DNA of 64,000 nucleotides, from contig NZ_FWXI01000006.1 of assembly GCF_900176355.1 (NCBI RefSeq), positions 187,140-251,139 of the forward strand, given 5' to 3'. Below are positions 56,827 to 62,568 of this stretch, piece after piece. The translations under genes were made by a program, and so were the position numbers. The stretch is from Sporomusa malonica. GTDB lineage: Bacteria > Bacillota > Negativicutes > Sporomusales > Sporomusaceae. Position 1 is the stretch's first letter. Each line of letters starts with the position of its first letter. The notes beneath the pieces were generated by a model. It did not search any database. It saw nothing but the letters and a program-made list of their open reading frames with translations, and was not told the origin of the DNA.

Positions 56827-57534
56827 TTATCTGACAACACGGAAAGCTCCTAAAAACCTTGCTTGATAATATGCTTTCGACATTGCTGTTAATGTTACCT
56901 CCCCGGCACCTGAACTTGCATGAACAAACTGTCCGTTTCCTACATAGATGCCTACATGTGAAGGTCCGGGAGCGTAGGTACTATAAAAAACTAAATCTCC
57001 TGGCTCAATATCAGCTAGCGGTATACGACGTCCGGCATCATACTGCTCATCAGCAACTCGTGGTAAAGCAATGCCATACCGTTCATAGACATAGTGGATA
57101 AATCCAGAGCAGTCAAATCCACCTGCACCTGAGCCACCCCATACATATGGTACACCCAAATATGATTGAGCAAAACCAGCGATCTGTTGCCCAATTCTTC
57201 TATCAGATTTACTGCGACTTAATTCAGTATTACCGGAATAACTGCGAAGCGCCTGCCATGTTCCAGGCCCAACAATACCGTCATCCTCAATTCCGACAGC
57301 CTTCTGAAATTCGCTAACAGCGGATTTAGTGTAAAAACCAAAATTTCCATCAATACCATATTGATAAAACCCATGCTTCTTAAGTTCTGTCTGCAAAGCG
57401 TAAACCGCTTCACTCTTTTCTCCTTGTTTTAGCACAGGCATATCTTCTCCTGAAGCAAACGCAAGGCTATTTGAGCCTAATATCAGAAAAAATGTGCAAA
57501 TAACTGCAAATAGAGTAATTTTAACTACTTTCAA
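56827..57534 (-). CDS. Secreted NlpC/P60 peptidoglycan hydrolase with PG-binding domain
   Basis: A 235-residue exported protein: signal peptide (about 1-28), a peptidoglycan-binding type 1 domain (about 38-97, YGIDGNFGFYTKSAV), and an NlpC/P60 endopeptidase (about 115-235) with Cys142 in DCSGF, His193 in SHVGIYVG and a third polar residue His205. The start chosen is TTG at 57534, seven bases behind GGAGG; the longer frame to 57801 is spurious because it runs antisense through the tRNA. It probably cuts stem peptides. Confidence 0.9.
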   Translation of the reverse strand: MKVVKITLFAVICTFFLILGSNSLAFASGEDMPVLKQGEKSEAVYALQTELKKHGFYQYGIDGNFGFYTKSAVSEFQKAVGIEDDGIVGPGTWQALRSYSGNTELSRSKSDRRIGQQIAGFAQSYLGVPYVWGGSGAGGFDCSGFIHYVYERYGIALPRVADEQYDAGRRIPLADIEPGDLVFYSTYAPGPSHVGIYVGNGQFVHASSGAGEVTLTAMSKAYYQARFLGAFRVVR

Positions 57535-57658
57535 ACACATACCTCCAGATATTTCTGTTTTTCTTTCTATATTTCTACATTTCCAGTAAAATCCCTGTAG
57601 GACTAAAGACTCATTATAGCTATATAGAAAGTTCATTAGGGAACCACGCTCTTCAATG

Positions 57659-57687
57659 TTGACAATATCGTTATGGATGTGTATACT
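57659..57687 (+). promoter_or_regulatory. Consensus promoter of tRNA-Pro
   Basis: TTGACA (57659-57664) and TATACT (57682-57687) are exactly 17 bases apart, 14 bases before the tRNA 5' end. Confidence 0.85.
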
Positions 57688-57701
57688 TAGTAAATGTGAG
57701 A

Positions 57702-57778
57702 CGGGGCGTAGCGCAGTTTGGTAGCGCGCTTGGTTCGGGACCAAGAGGCCGCAGGTTCGAATCCTGTCGCCCCGACCA
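57702..57778 (+). tRNA. tRNA-Pro (anticodon CGG)
   Basis: A 77-base cloverleaf. The acceptor pairs CGGGGCG with CGCCCCG, the anticodon stem CTTGG/CCAAG encloses loop TTCGGGA with anticodon CGG, and the T arm has GTTCGAATC. CCA is encoded. G37 follows the anticodon, the base methylated by TrmD. It decodes CCG. It marks the left border of an accessory region. Confidence 0.97.
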
Positions 57779-57861
57779 GAAACACTAGTAATAATAGGCA
57801 TCCTAAGTCTTGATAAATAGGAAAAACACTATATTGGTAGTAAACTTCTTCTGCGTCTTAC

Positions 57862-57890
57862 AGCCCTCTTATTGTAAAAATAAGAGGGCT
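57862..57890 (+). terminator. Terminator after tRNA-Pro
   Basis: A ten-base perfect stem (AGCCCTCTTA) with a nine-base loop, followed by ACATTTTGG. Confidence 0.8.
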
Positions 57891-58032
57891 ACATTTTGGT
57901 GTATCTTATGTTCCTTCCTATATATATGTGTCATTCGACAAAGCAATTGACTGCTTTTTTCAGCCGCGTCTACTGTATGACCGTCTGCGCTTAGTTAAAC
58001 TAAACATAGAGTTTCTACTTATCACCTTTGTT

Positions 58033-58057
58033 AACGCCACCCAATCAGGGCGGCGTT
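58033..58057. terminator. Hairpin terminator, probably bidirectional
   Basis: AACGCCACCC pairs with GGGCGGCGTT (one G-T or A-C position), five-base loop. The T-rich tail ATTTTATATCTTTT is on the plus strand; on the minus strand it lies twelve bases after the small membrane gene. Confidence 0.65.
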
Positions 58058-58069
58058 ATTTTATATCTT

Positions 58070-58234
58070 TTAACAGATGACTATAGCAATCAGTACAACC
58101 AGTGCAATCATAGCTACAACTCCTAGCCATACTTGGTATTGCTCAAAATTGTGGAAAGCAGCGAACCCGTCTACAACACTGTTAGCTTTACGGCCGACAT
58201 CATCAATCGTATTCTTTATTTTTCCTATATCCAT
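58070..58234 (-). CDS. Small single-helix membrane protein (54 aa)
   Basis: Starts MDIGKIKNTIDDVGRKAN behind GGAGG (nine bases). The C-terminal half (VWLGVVAMIALVVLIAIVIC) is one hydrophobic helix ending in Cys. The strong ribosome site, a proper stop and a downstream hairpin support a real gene. No family recognised. The charged first half probably stays in the cytoplasm. Confidence 0.7.
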   Translation of the reverse strand: MDIGKIKNTIDDVGRKANSVVDGFAAFHNFEQYQVWLGVVAMIALVVLIAIVIC

Positions 58235-58448
58235 ATTAAAAACCTCCATTTTATGTTATTTTATTATATTCACTTAACTGTTTTGCTGATACCAAATTGC
58301 ATTTCCTCGAATTTAATAACCGCCGCCACCTTTAACAGCACCCGATAAAAACCGCAAATCTCAACGTTCGCAGCTATACCCAGTCCCGTACTACCATTAT
58401 GTTGTCCTCTTTTGCTAAAAGAAAAGAGCCCTGCTTGTGGGCTCTGCA
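58235..58448. other. Intergenic region with terminator only
   Basis: A minus-strand frame of about 60 codons without start or ribosome site crosses this region; it is probably not a gene. Otherwise only the terminator at 58425-58445 is seen. Confidence 0.5.
58425..58445 (-). terminator. Terminator after the 66-residue gene
   Basis: A seven-base stem AGAGCCC/GGGCTCT with a seven-base loop; TTTTCTTTT follows on the minus strand. Confidence 0.85.
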
Positions 58449-58649
58449 CTACTTGATATTTATGATTGCTTTATCTCTTGCAAACGAGATATAGCTATGC
58501 AAGTGATCAATCAGTTCAATACTGTCTTGGTCATTTAACTGTTCAATGGGTATGTCCCCCATTACATGACGTATCCATGCGTCCACTTCTCTAGTTGCGT
58601 AACCTAAGTGTACCATTTGATCTCTTAATGAATAAATCTCGTCAACCAT
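58449..58649 (-). CDS. Small helical protein of unknown function (66 aa)
   Basis: Begins MVDEIYSLRDQMVHLGYATRE behind AGGGTGAT and ends with its own terminator. The part DAWIRHVMGDIPIEQLNDQDSIELIDHL resembles, by eye, the helical motif of phage GemA-like or similar DNA-related proteins (Val/Met-Gly then Leu-x4-5-Ile-Asp-x-Leu); cited here in part as WIRHVMGDIPIEQL. This likeness is weak. Acidic, soluble. Possibly of phage origin. Confidence 0.65.
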   Translation of the reverse strand: MVDEIYSLRDQMVHLGYATREVDAWIRHVMGDIPIEQLNDQDSIELIDHLHSYISFARDKAIINIK

Positions 58650-58779
58650 CTAATCACCCTATAAAATTATTTTAATCTTAATTCGTCATTACTTAACAGA
58701 CATCCTTAAGATAAAAGAACTATTTTTTATAGGTAAAAGGTCCTGTTTTAAGATAAGAGAAAAGAACCTCGTGGTTGTT

Positions 58780-59271
58780 TTATTGATCAAACCATTGATA
58801 CATTACATAAGCATCTACCAATCCTTTTTCCCTGTGATTATAAGCATTATGTAATGTACCAACTATGTTAAAACCGCATTTCTTCCAAAGTTCAACGGCT
58901 ACTTGATTAGTAGCTACTACAAAATTATATTGCATTCCCTTAAATCCAAATGTCCTTGCTTCTTTTAGGGAATGTTCACACATAGCTCTGCCTATACCTT
59001 CTCCGCGTAAATTTGAACCAATGATATACCCAGCGTTGCAGATATGTGAACCTAAACCTGGTTGATTTGGCTTTATGAAATATGTACCCACAATCTGGTC
59101 GTTTTTTATTGCTACATATGTAGCCAAGGGAATCTCCATCCATATACCGAATCCCTCTTCCTTAGAAGTGTTAGGTGAAAAAACATACGTATCCCCAGTT
59201 AAAAAGGCATCATGTATGATAGGCCAAATTTCTTCAAAGTCTAGGTCTGTTGCCCGCCTTATCTTAATCAT
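58780..59271 (-). CDS. GNAT family N-acetyltransferase
   Basis: A 163-residue GNAT: IKIRRATDLDFEEIWPII at the N-terminus, then the acetyl-CoA binding A motif NLRGEGIGRAMCEHSLKEAR (about 88-107) and motif B VATNQVAVELWKKCGFNIVG. The glycines for the pyrophosphate loop are kept. The substrate is unknown; an amine or small molecule is typical. Codon use looks slightly more AT-rich than the core, as in recently gained genes. Confidence 0.85.
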   Translation of the reverse strand: MIKIRRATDLDFEEIWPIIHDAFLTGDTYVFSPNTSKEEGFGIWMEIPLATYVAIKNDQIVGTYFIKPNQPGLGSHICNAGYIIGSNLRGEGIGRAMCEHSLKEARTFGFKGMQYNFVVATNQVAVELWKKCGFNIVGTLHNAYNHREKGLVDAYVMYQWFDQ

Positions 59272-59370
59272 TTATAACAGCCCCCATAAAATCATACTCT
59301 TAATTCGTTCGAAACTCCGTATCCCCTTACTAATTCTACATTCTTCGGCAAAAGGAAGTACTTACCTATA

Positions 59371-59532
59371 CTATTTATCTATATCTACTCCAAGTTTTCT
59401 TTTTGAAAACTCTTTAAAAAATTCTTCGGAAATAGCCATTTGTTTGGCATCTCTAACAAGTTGGATTCGTTTTCCCATATCTGAGCATGTACAGTCAAAG
59501 GGCATATCTTTATCACAAATCATACATTTCAT
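59371..59532 (-). CDS. Small cysteine-rich protein (53 aa)
   Basis: MKCMICDKDMPFDCTCSDMG holds four Cys in two C-x2-C or C-x-C pairs, suggesting a small zinc knuckle; the rest is a charged helix ending KLGVDIDK. GGGGG lies eight bases before the ATG. No family recognised. It lies 100 bases from the GNAT gene on the same strand, so they may be cotranscribed. Confidence 0.7.
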   Translation of the reverse strand: MKCMICDKDMPFDCTCSDMGKRIQLVRDAKQMAISEEFFKEFSKRKLGVDIDK

Positions 59533-59771
59533 TATACCAACCCCCTTAAGGGGTTAATTCTATAAAAAAATAACAATTCCCTTTTTAGGAATAGCTGTCA
59601 AGTTAAAGAATATTTAAACCTACTAAGCACCCCCAAGACGGTGCAATCAGCTCTCGTCGTCTTTTTCGCAAGAAAAGGGAGCGCGTCCCAAATATATATC
59701 TGAATATTGAAAAAATAACAATTATTGTATAATAAGGGTAACAGAATTAGTTAAATGAGGAGGTGCAAGCA

Positions 59772-59921
59772 ATGATTACTGGGATAGCAATAACGTTGCT
59801 AGTCTTCGTTATTTTCCTAACTCTAGTGATCACAGTTGAAACTTATTTTGAGAAAAATTTATCTTTTTTTACATCTTTTTGGCATCCACATCGAAAGTCA
59901 GCGCCCGATCATCGTCGTTAG
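59772..59921 (+). CDS. Small membrane protein (49 aa)
   Basis: MITGIAITLLVFVIFLTLV is one N-terminal hydrophobic helix, followed by a basic tail ending SAPDHRR. AGGAGGTG precedes the ATG by six bases. A weak promoter (TTGAAA at 59707 and TATAAT at 59728, 15 bases apart) lies upstream. Single-helix small proteins of this kind include toxins and regulators of membrane complexes; nothing here decides between them. Confidence 0.65.
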   Translation: MITGIAITLLVFVIFLTLVITVETYFEKNLSFFTSFWHPHRKSAPDHRR

Positions 59922-59971
59922 TTTCATTTAATCTTCTGATCCGGGGAAACTAATTCTAGGGAGGTGATTTA

Positions 59972-60142
59972 ATGCGCAAAAAAACTGAGATGGAATCGTA
60001 TATGAGTGAATACGCCATGAGTGCTGGTGATAATGGGTTAACCCGCGAACACATCAACAAGTCCCTTATTTCAGAGGCTATGACCAATGAGCAAAAACAT
60101 CGAGAAGCATTCGAAGAGTTTCTTAAAGATATGGCGGATTAA
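59972..60142 (+). CDS. Small acidic protein (56 aa)
   Basis: Starts MRKKTEMESYMSEYAMSAGD with GGGAGGTGA upstream and ends FLKDMAD. Helical and soluble, with no Cys. Fifty bases after the small membrane gene and followed by a strong terminator, so both form a two-gene unit. No family recognised. Pairing of a tiny membrane peptide with a soluble partner resembles toxin-antitoxin gene pairs in form only. Confidence 0.65.
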   Translation: MRKKTEMESYMSEYAMSAGDNGLTREHINKSLISEAMTNEQKHREAFEEFLKDMAD

Positions 60143-60193
60143 TTACACTCCATTGATTTCACTATAATTTTACTGGAGTGCGCAACTCCCTAG

Positions 60194-60230
60194 GCCAGAG
60201 CGACTGTATTAAGCAGAGCTCTGGCTTTTT
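60194..60230 (+). terminator. Terminator of the two-small-gene unit
   Basis: GCCAGAGC (60194-60201) pairs with GCTCTGGC (60218-60225), followed by TTTTT. Confidence 0.88.
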
Positions 60231-60290
60231 ACGTTTACTCCCATTCCCATAGCCGCTGCCTCCTATGGCTTGGTCTCCTTATCGTATATA

Positions 60291-60309
60291 TTCTAGTTAT
60301 CAACTAGAA
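60291..60309. repeat. Perfect 19-base inverted repeat
   Basis: TTCTAGTT and AACTAGAA flank ATC. Form and size fit a binding site for a dimeric regulator; a third TAAACTAG copy of the arm follows at 60312-60319. Confidence 0.7.
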
Positions 60310-60390
60310 CATAAACTAGCTTGATTTAGCAAGGAGTGATATTTTACGCAATAACTTAATTCGGTGGTTAATGTTAATAGTATACTTTCA

Positions 60391-60406
60391 GGTTGAAAAT
60401 TCAACC
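60391..60406. repeat. Perfect 16-base inverted repeat
   Basis: GGTTGAA and TTCAACC flank AA. Located between the palindrome at 60291 and the XRE gene. Confidence 0.7.
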
Positions 60407-60408
60407 AT

Positions 60409-60543
60409 TTAGCATCCAGGAAAGTCGGCTATTTCTTTAACTAATTCACAAAGAAGCTGCTTTTCCGCTCTTTCCCTTGCAAAATCTGCTTGTTTTTTGA
60501 AACCTTTTATTTGACGTAGAAAGTAAATTAAAAGTTTACTATA
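60409..60543 (-). pseudogene. Coding-like remnant without start codon
   Basis: The frame ends KEIADFPGC and has a regular charged helix before it (KGFKKQADFARERAEKQLL). It lacks any start codon or ribosome site and opens after a stop at 60546. It may be the 3' end of a lost gene. The family is not recognised. Confidence 0.35.
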
Positions 60544-60545
60544 CT
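60511..60545 (+). promoter_or_regulatory. Promoter and candidate operator of the XRE gene
   Basis: TTGACG (60511-60516) with TTTACT or TATACT near 60535-60545 as -10. AGTAAA (60522-60527) and TTTACT (60535-60540) form an inverted repeat inside this promoter, the expected place for self-repression. Confidence 0.5.
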
Positions 60546-60570
60546 ATTAATAGATTGGTAGGTGATGTCT

Positions 60571-60966
60571 ATGGAGAAACTCGGCAATAAAAGCTTTGCA
60601 ACACGAATTAAAGCATTTCGTGAAGAAAAGGGAATAAGCCAAGAAGACCTTGCTTCAATGTTTGGATATAAGAAGCAAGCAGTCTCCCACTGGGAAAACA
60701 ATGGAAAAGTCCCCCGTACAAACGTGCTTGAAAAGTTAGCAGGATACTTTAATACTAGCAGTGACTATTTACTTGGTTTTACTGACGATCCCACTCCAAG
60801 AACCAACGCTACAGAACAAAAAAAGCCCAAGGACTTATTAAAAATCATTGAGCAGGAAGACTACACCCTCAACGGCCAAATTGCCACGCAAGAAGATCGA
60901 CAACGCCTAAAAAAACTTGTCGAAGTTATGTATTGGGATGCAAAATCCCAATACAAACGCAAGTAG
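60571..60966 (+). CDS. XRE family transcriptional regulator
   Basis: A 131-residue protein with an N-terminal HTH-XRE domain (about 10-68): FATRIKAFREEKGISQEDLA, KKQAVSHWENNGKVPRT and a NTSSDYLLGFTDDP end. The C-terminal part (about 80-131) is short and helical and probably mediates dimerisation. It is of the phage/ICE repressor type. The ATG at 60571 is preferred (AGGTG upstream). Probable target is its own promoter and perhaps the genes downstream. Confidence 0.85.
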   Translation: MEKLGNKSFATRIKAFREEKGISQEDLASMFGYKKQAVSHWENNGKVPRTNVLEKLAGYFNTSSDYLLGFTDDPTPRTNATEQKKPKDLLKIIEQEDYTLNGQIATQEDRQRLKKLVEVMYWDAKSQYKRK

Positions 60967-61076
60967 GTAGATATTATACGCAGCAATAGTCACAGCAATA
61001 TACGCGGCAATTAGGTAAGCCGTGTTTTATTTGTAGAATTTTGTCGAACATACGTTTTATTTAAGGAGGCTTCGAT

Positions 61077-61541
61077 GTGTTTAATTTTATCAAAAAGTTA
61101 TTTGCTAGACCTACTCGCCCTGATGCACCAAAGAAACAACTCCAACAACCCATAACTTCTTTCGATGACGGAGCTGATCATCAATCAACAGATGCTGTAT
61201 GGGGTCAAGTTTGGTTGGAGGCACTGAGCATCGATGAGCGATTTATTAATATCGATAGCGGTATTTTGTTAGATATTGAACAGCGCATAAAAAAAGGAAT
61301 AATCGAAGGAACCGGTTCTCGACAAATGGCTGCAGAATTACGGCCGACTTTTGAAAGTATTGGGCTAACTAGAAAAGATGCTTTAAATCTAGCAACTACT
61401 GCGACAAATCTTGTCTATGAGAAAAAGCAAGCTTGCCTTGTCGCTAATTTCGCACATAAAGATGAATCGGTAGAGACATCTGCGGAATTCGTTAAACGTG
61501 CGAGAAAAGAATATGTGAAGAAAGCAAGATGTTTCAAATGA
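61077..61541 (+). CDS. Hypothetical protein, possibly phage-related
   Basis: A 154-residue soluble protein; starts with GTG seven bases behind GGAGG. The N-terminus (FNFIKKLFARPTRPDAPK) is basic and Pro-rich, the centre acidic. The segment GTGSRQMAAELRPTFESIGL with an Ala-Thr-rich helix after it recalls, weakly, phage Mu F-like head morphogenesis proteins. Its N-terminal IKKLFARPTRP is echoed by the broken gene at 62199 (IKGFAPPTRRP). Function unknown. Confidence 0.6.
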   Translation: MFNFIKKLFARPTRPDAPKKQLQQPITSFDDGADHQSTDAVWGQVWLEALSIDERFINIDSGILLDIEQRIKKGIIEGTGSRQMAAELRPTFESIGLTRKDALNLATTATNLVYEKKQACLVANFAHKDESVETSAEFVKRARKEYVKKARCFK

Positions 61542-61581
61542 AATCATAATTACAAATATACATTAACAAAGAGGCTCAACC

Positions 61582-61851
61582 ATGACCAAACGACTAACCG
61601 CTCTTCTTCTTACCTTAACCTTACTCCTTGGCATGACAGCCGCCGTTGGTGCAGTTGCGCTTGATGACTGTAACCATAACCACTTCTCTCCGTCTTCAAC
61701 CGCTTACATTGGAGCCAGTACTACTGGAAAATTCCACTACACCGATTGCAACCGTGCACAGCGAATACAAGATGATCACAGAATATATTTTAGTAGTCGA
61801 GATGAGGCTGTCAATGCTGGCTATATGCCTTGTAAGGTTTGCAAACCGTAA
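61582..61851 (+). CDS. Secreted Ada-type metal-binding domain protein
   Basis: An 89-residue precursor with a signal peptide (about 1-24, LTALLLTLTLLLGMTAAVGA) and then little more than one Ada-like zinc-binding domain: FHYTDCNRAQRI, IYFSSRDEAVNAGY and MPCKVCKP. His52, Cys56, Cys84 and Cys87 would bind the metal (His in place of the first Cys of Ada). In Ada this domain repairs methyl phosphotriesters; outside the cell such domains are usually a tail on nucleases. Here it stands alone. A further Cys-x-His-x-His (30-34) sits just after the signal peptide. Confidence 0.75.
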   Translation: MTKRLTALLLTLTLLLGMTAAVGAVALDDCNHNHFSPSSTAYIGASTTGKFHYTDCNRAQRIQDDHRIYFSSRDEAVNAGYMPCKVCKP

Positions 61852-61939
61852 AAAGGTGTTAATATCTCATTTTATTAATATTATATAACCTACTACATTC
61901 GAAGATAGGCCCAGGAGGCTTGAGACAGAGGTGACTTAT

Positions 61940-62107
61940 ATGCCGTTAACCCGAGAGCAAAAGCAACATATTTATGAAGAAGAACTCGAACGCATTAAAG
62001 CCCGCAAGCGCATCCAGGCTGAACAGCAGCCAGAGCCTTCACGGGCGATGAATTGGGTTTGTCATAGTTTTTTTATTTATGTTTTATGTGGTGTTTGGTG
62101 GAGGTAA
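61940..62107 (+). CDS. Small basic protein (55 aa)
   Basis: MPLTREQKQHIYEEELERIK is a charged helix, followed by a hydrophobic C-terminal stretch (WVCHSFFIYVLCGVWW) that could anchor it in the membrane. AGAGGTGAC precedes the ATG. Tail-anchored layout is an inference. Similar leading sequences (EEELERIKARK) are common in short Firmicute membrane proteins with unknown function. Confidence 0.6.
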   Translation: MPLTREQKQHIYEEELERIKARKRIQAEQQPEPSRAMNWVCHSFFIYVLCGVWWR

Positions 62108-62198
62108 ATAATATGTATTAAGGCTGTGAAGCATTATGAGTTGAAAATTTCGCAAAAGCTTTACTCTTATCAAAGGCTGTCTGGCCAGGTGGTCCTTT

Positions 62199-62448
62199 TT
62201 GATAAAAGGATTTGCCCCCCCTACCCGCCGTCCGCTTCCCCAGCAACCGATAATTGAAAAGAAAAATGACCTAACTTTTGGCTTTAAATATGGGCTGATG
62301 GATGCTACTGGTTGCGTACAGGTTATAGAGATAGTCCCAGGTAGCAGCGCTGAAAAAGAAGGTTTGGAAAATGGTTACTCTAAAACCAACAGCACTTGGC
62401 GAGCAAGAAAAAATGGTGTTGCTTGAAAAAATTTTGATTAAGATATAA
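62199..62448 (+). pseudogene. Broken PDZ-like gene (frameshift)
   Basis: A TTG start behind AGGTGG gives a frame with a partial PDZ-like segment (VQVIEIVPGSSAEKEGLENG, about 40-59). It leaves the expected frame at about 62371. The continuation is open in another frame, MVTLKPTALGEQEKMVLLEK, to a stop at 62446-62448. A single indel would join the two. Its N-terminal IKGFAPPTRRP resembles the protein at 61077. Confidence 0.45.
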
Positions 62449-62496
62449 GGCTATAATATCCTGCAGATATTGTATTCTTATTTCTGAGCATAATAC

Positions 62497-62546
62497 AAAC
62501 TATAGTAAAATCCCGCCTGCAAGCAGGCGGGATTTTACTATAGTTT
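62497..62546. terminator. 24-base perfect inverted repeat terminator
   Basis: Arms 62497-62520 and 62523-62546 pair without a mismatch around an AA loop. The core is TCCCGCCTGC; outer parts are AT-rich, so it can end transcription from both sides. It is the strongest hairpin in the window. Confidence 0.92.
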
Positions 62547-62568
62547 ATACTTATTCGGGCCATAGCCA

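Larger units (their letters stand above)
57779..58069. other. Non-coding gap after tRNA-Pro with two hairpins
   Basis: About 290 bases without a supported gene. It holds the tRNA terminator and a second GC-rich hairpin at 58033-58057. No copy of the tRNA 3' end, as an attachment site would leave, was seen. Confidence 0.6.
60231..60570. other. Intergenic region with palindromes and a broken frame
   Basis: About 340 bases without an intact gene. It has two perfect inverted repeats (60291-60309 and 60391-60406), a minus-strand coding-like remnant (60409-60543) and the control region of the XRE gene. Confidence 0.6.

Noticed and set aside
57535..57801. N-terminal extension of the NlpC/P60 protein containing [17 protein letters not shown]
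   Set aside because: This is the antisense reading of the tRNA-Pro gene, a well-known annotation artefact. The ribosome site and signal peptide place the start at 57534.
58077..58277. Plus-strand frame of 66 codons opposite the small membrane gene
   Set aside because: No ribosome site; the minus-strand gene at 58070-58234 has a strong site and a clear membrane helix.
58259..58440. Minus-strand open frame ending GISKTVK
   Set aside because: It has no start codon with a ribosome site and runs through the terminator of the preceding gene, so it is likely chance or remnant.
59075..59557. Long plus-strand frame opposite the GNAT gene
   Set aside because: It is the complement of the GNAT and the Cys-rich gene and shows no recognisable protein features.
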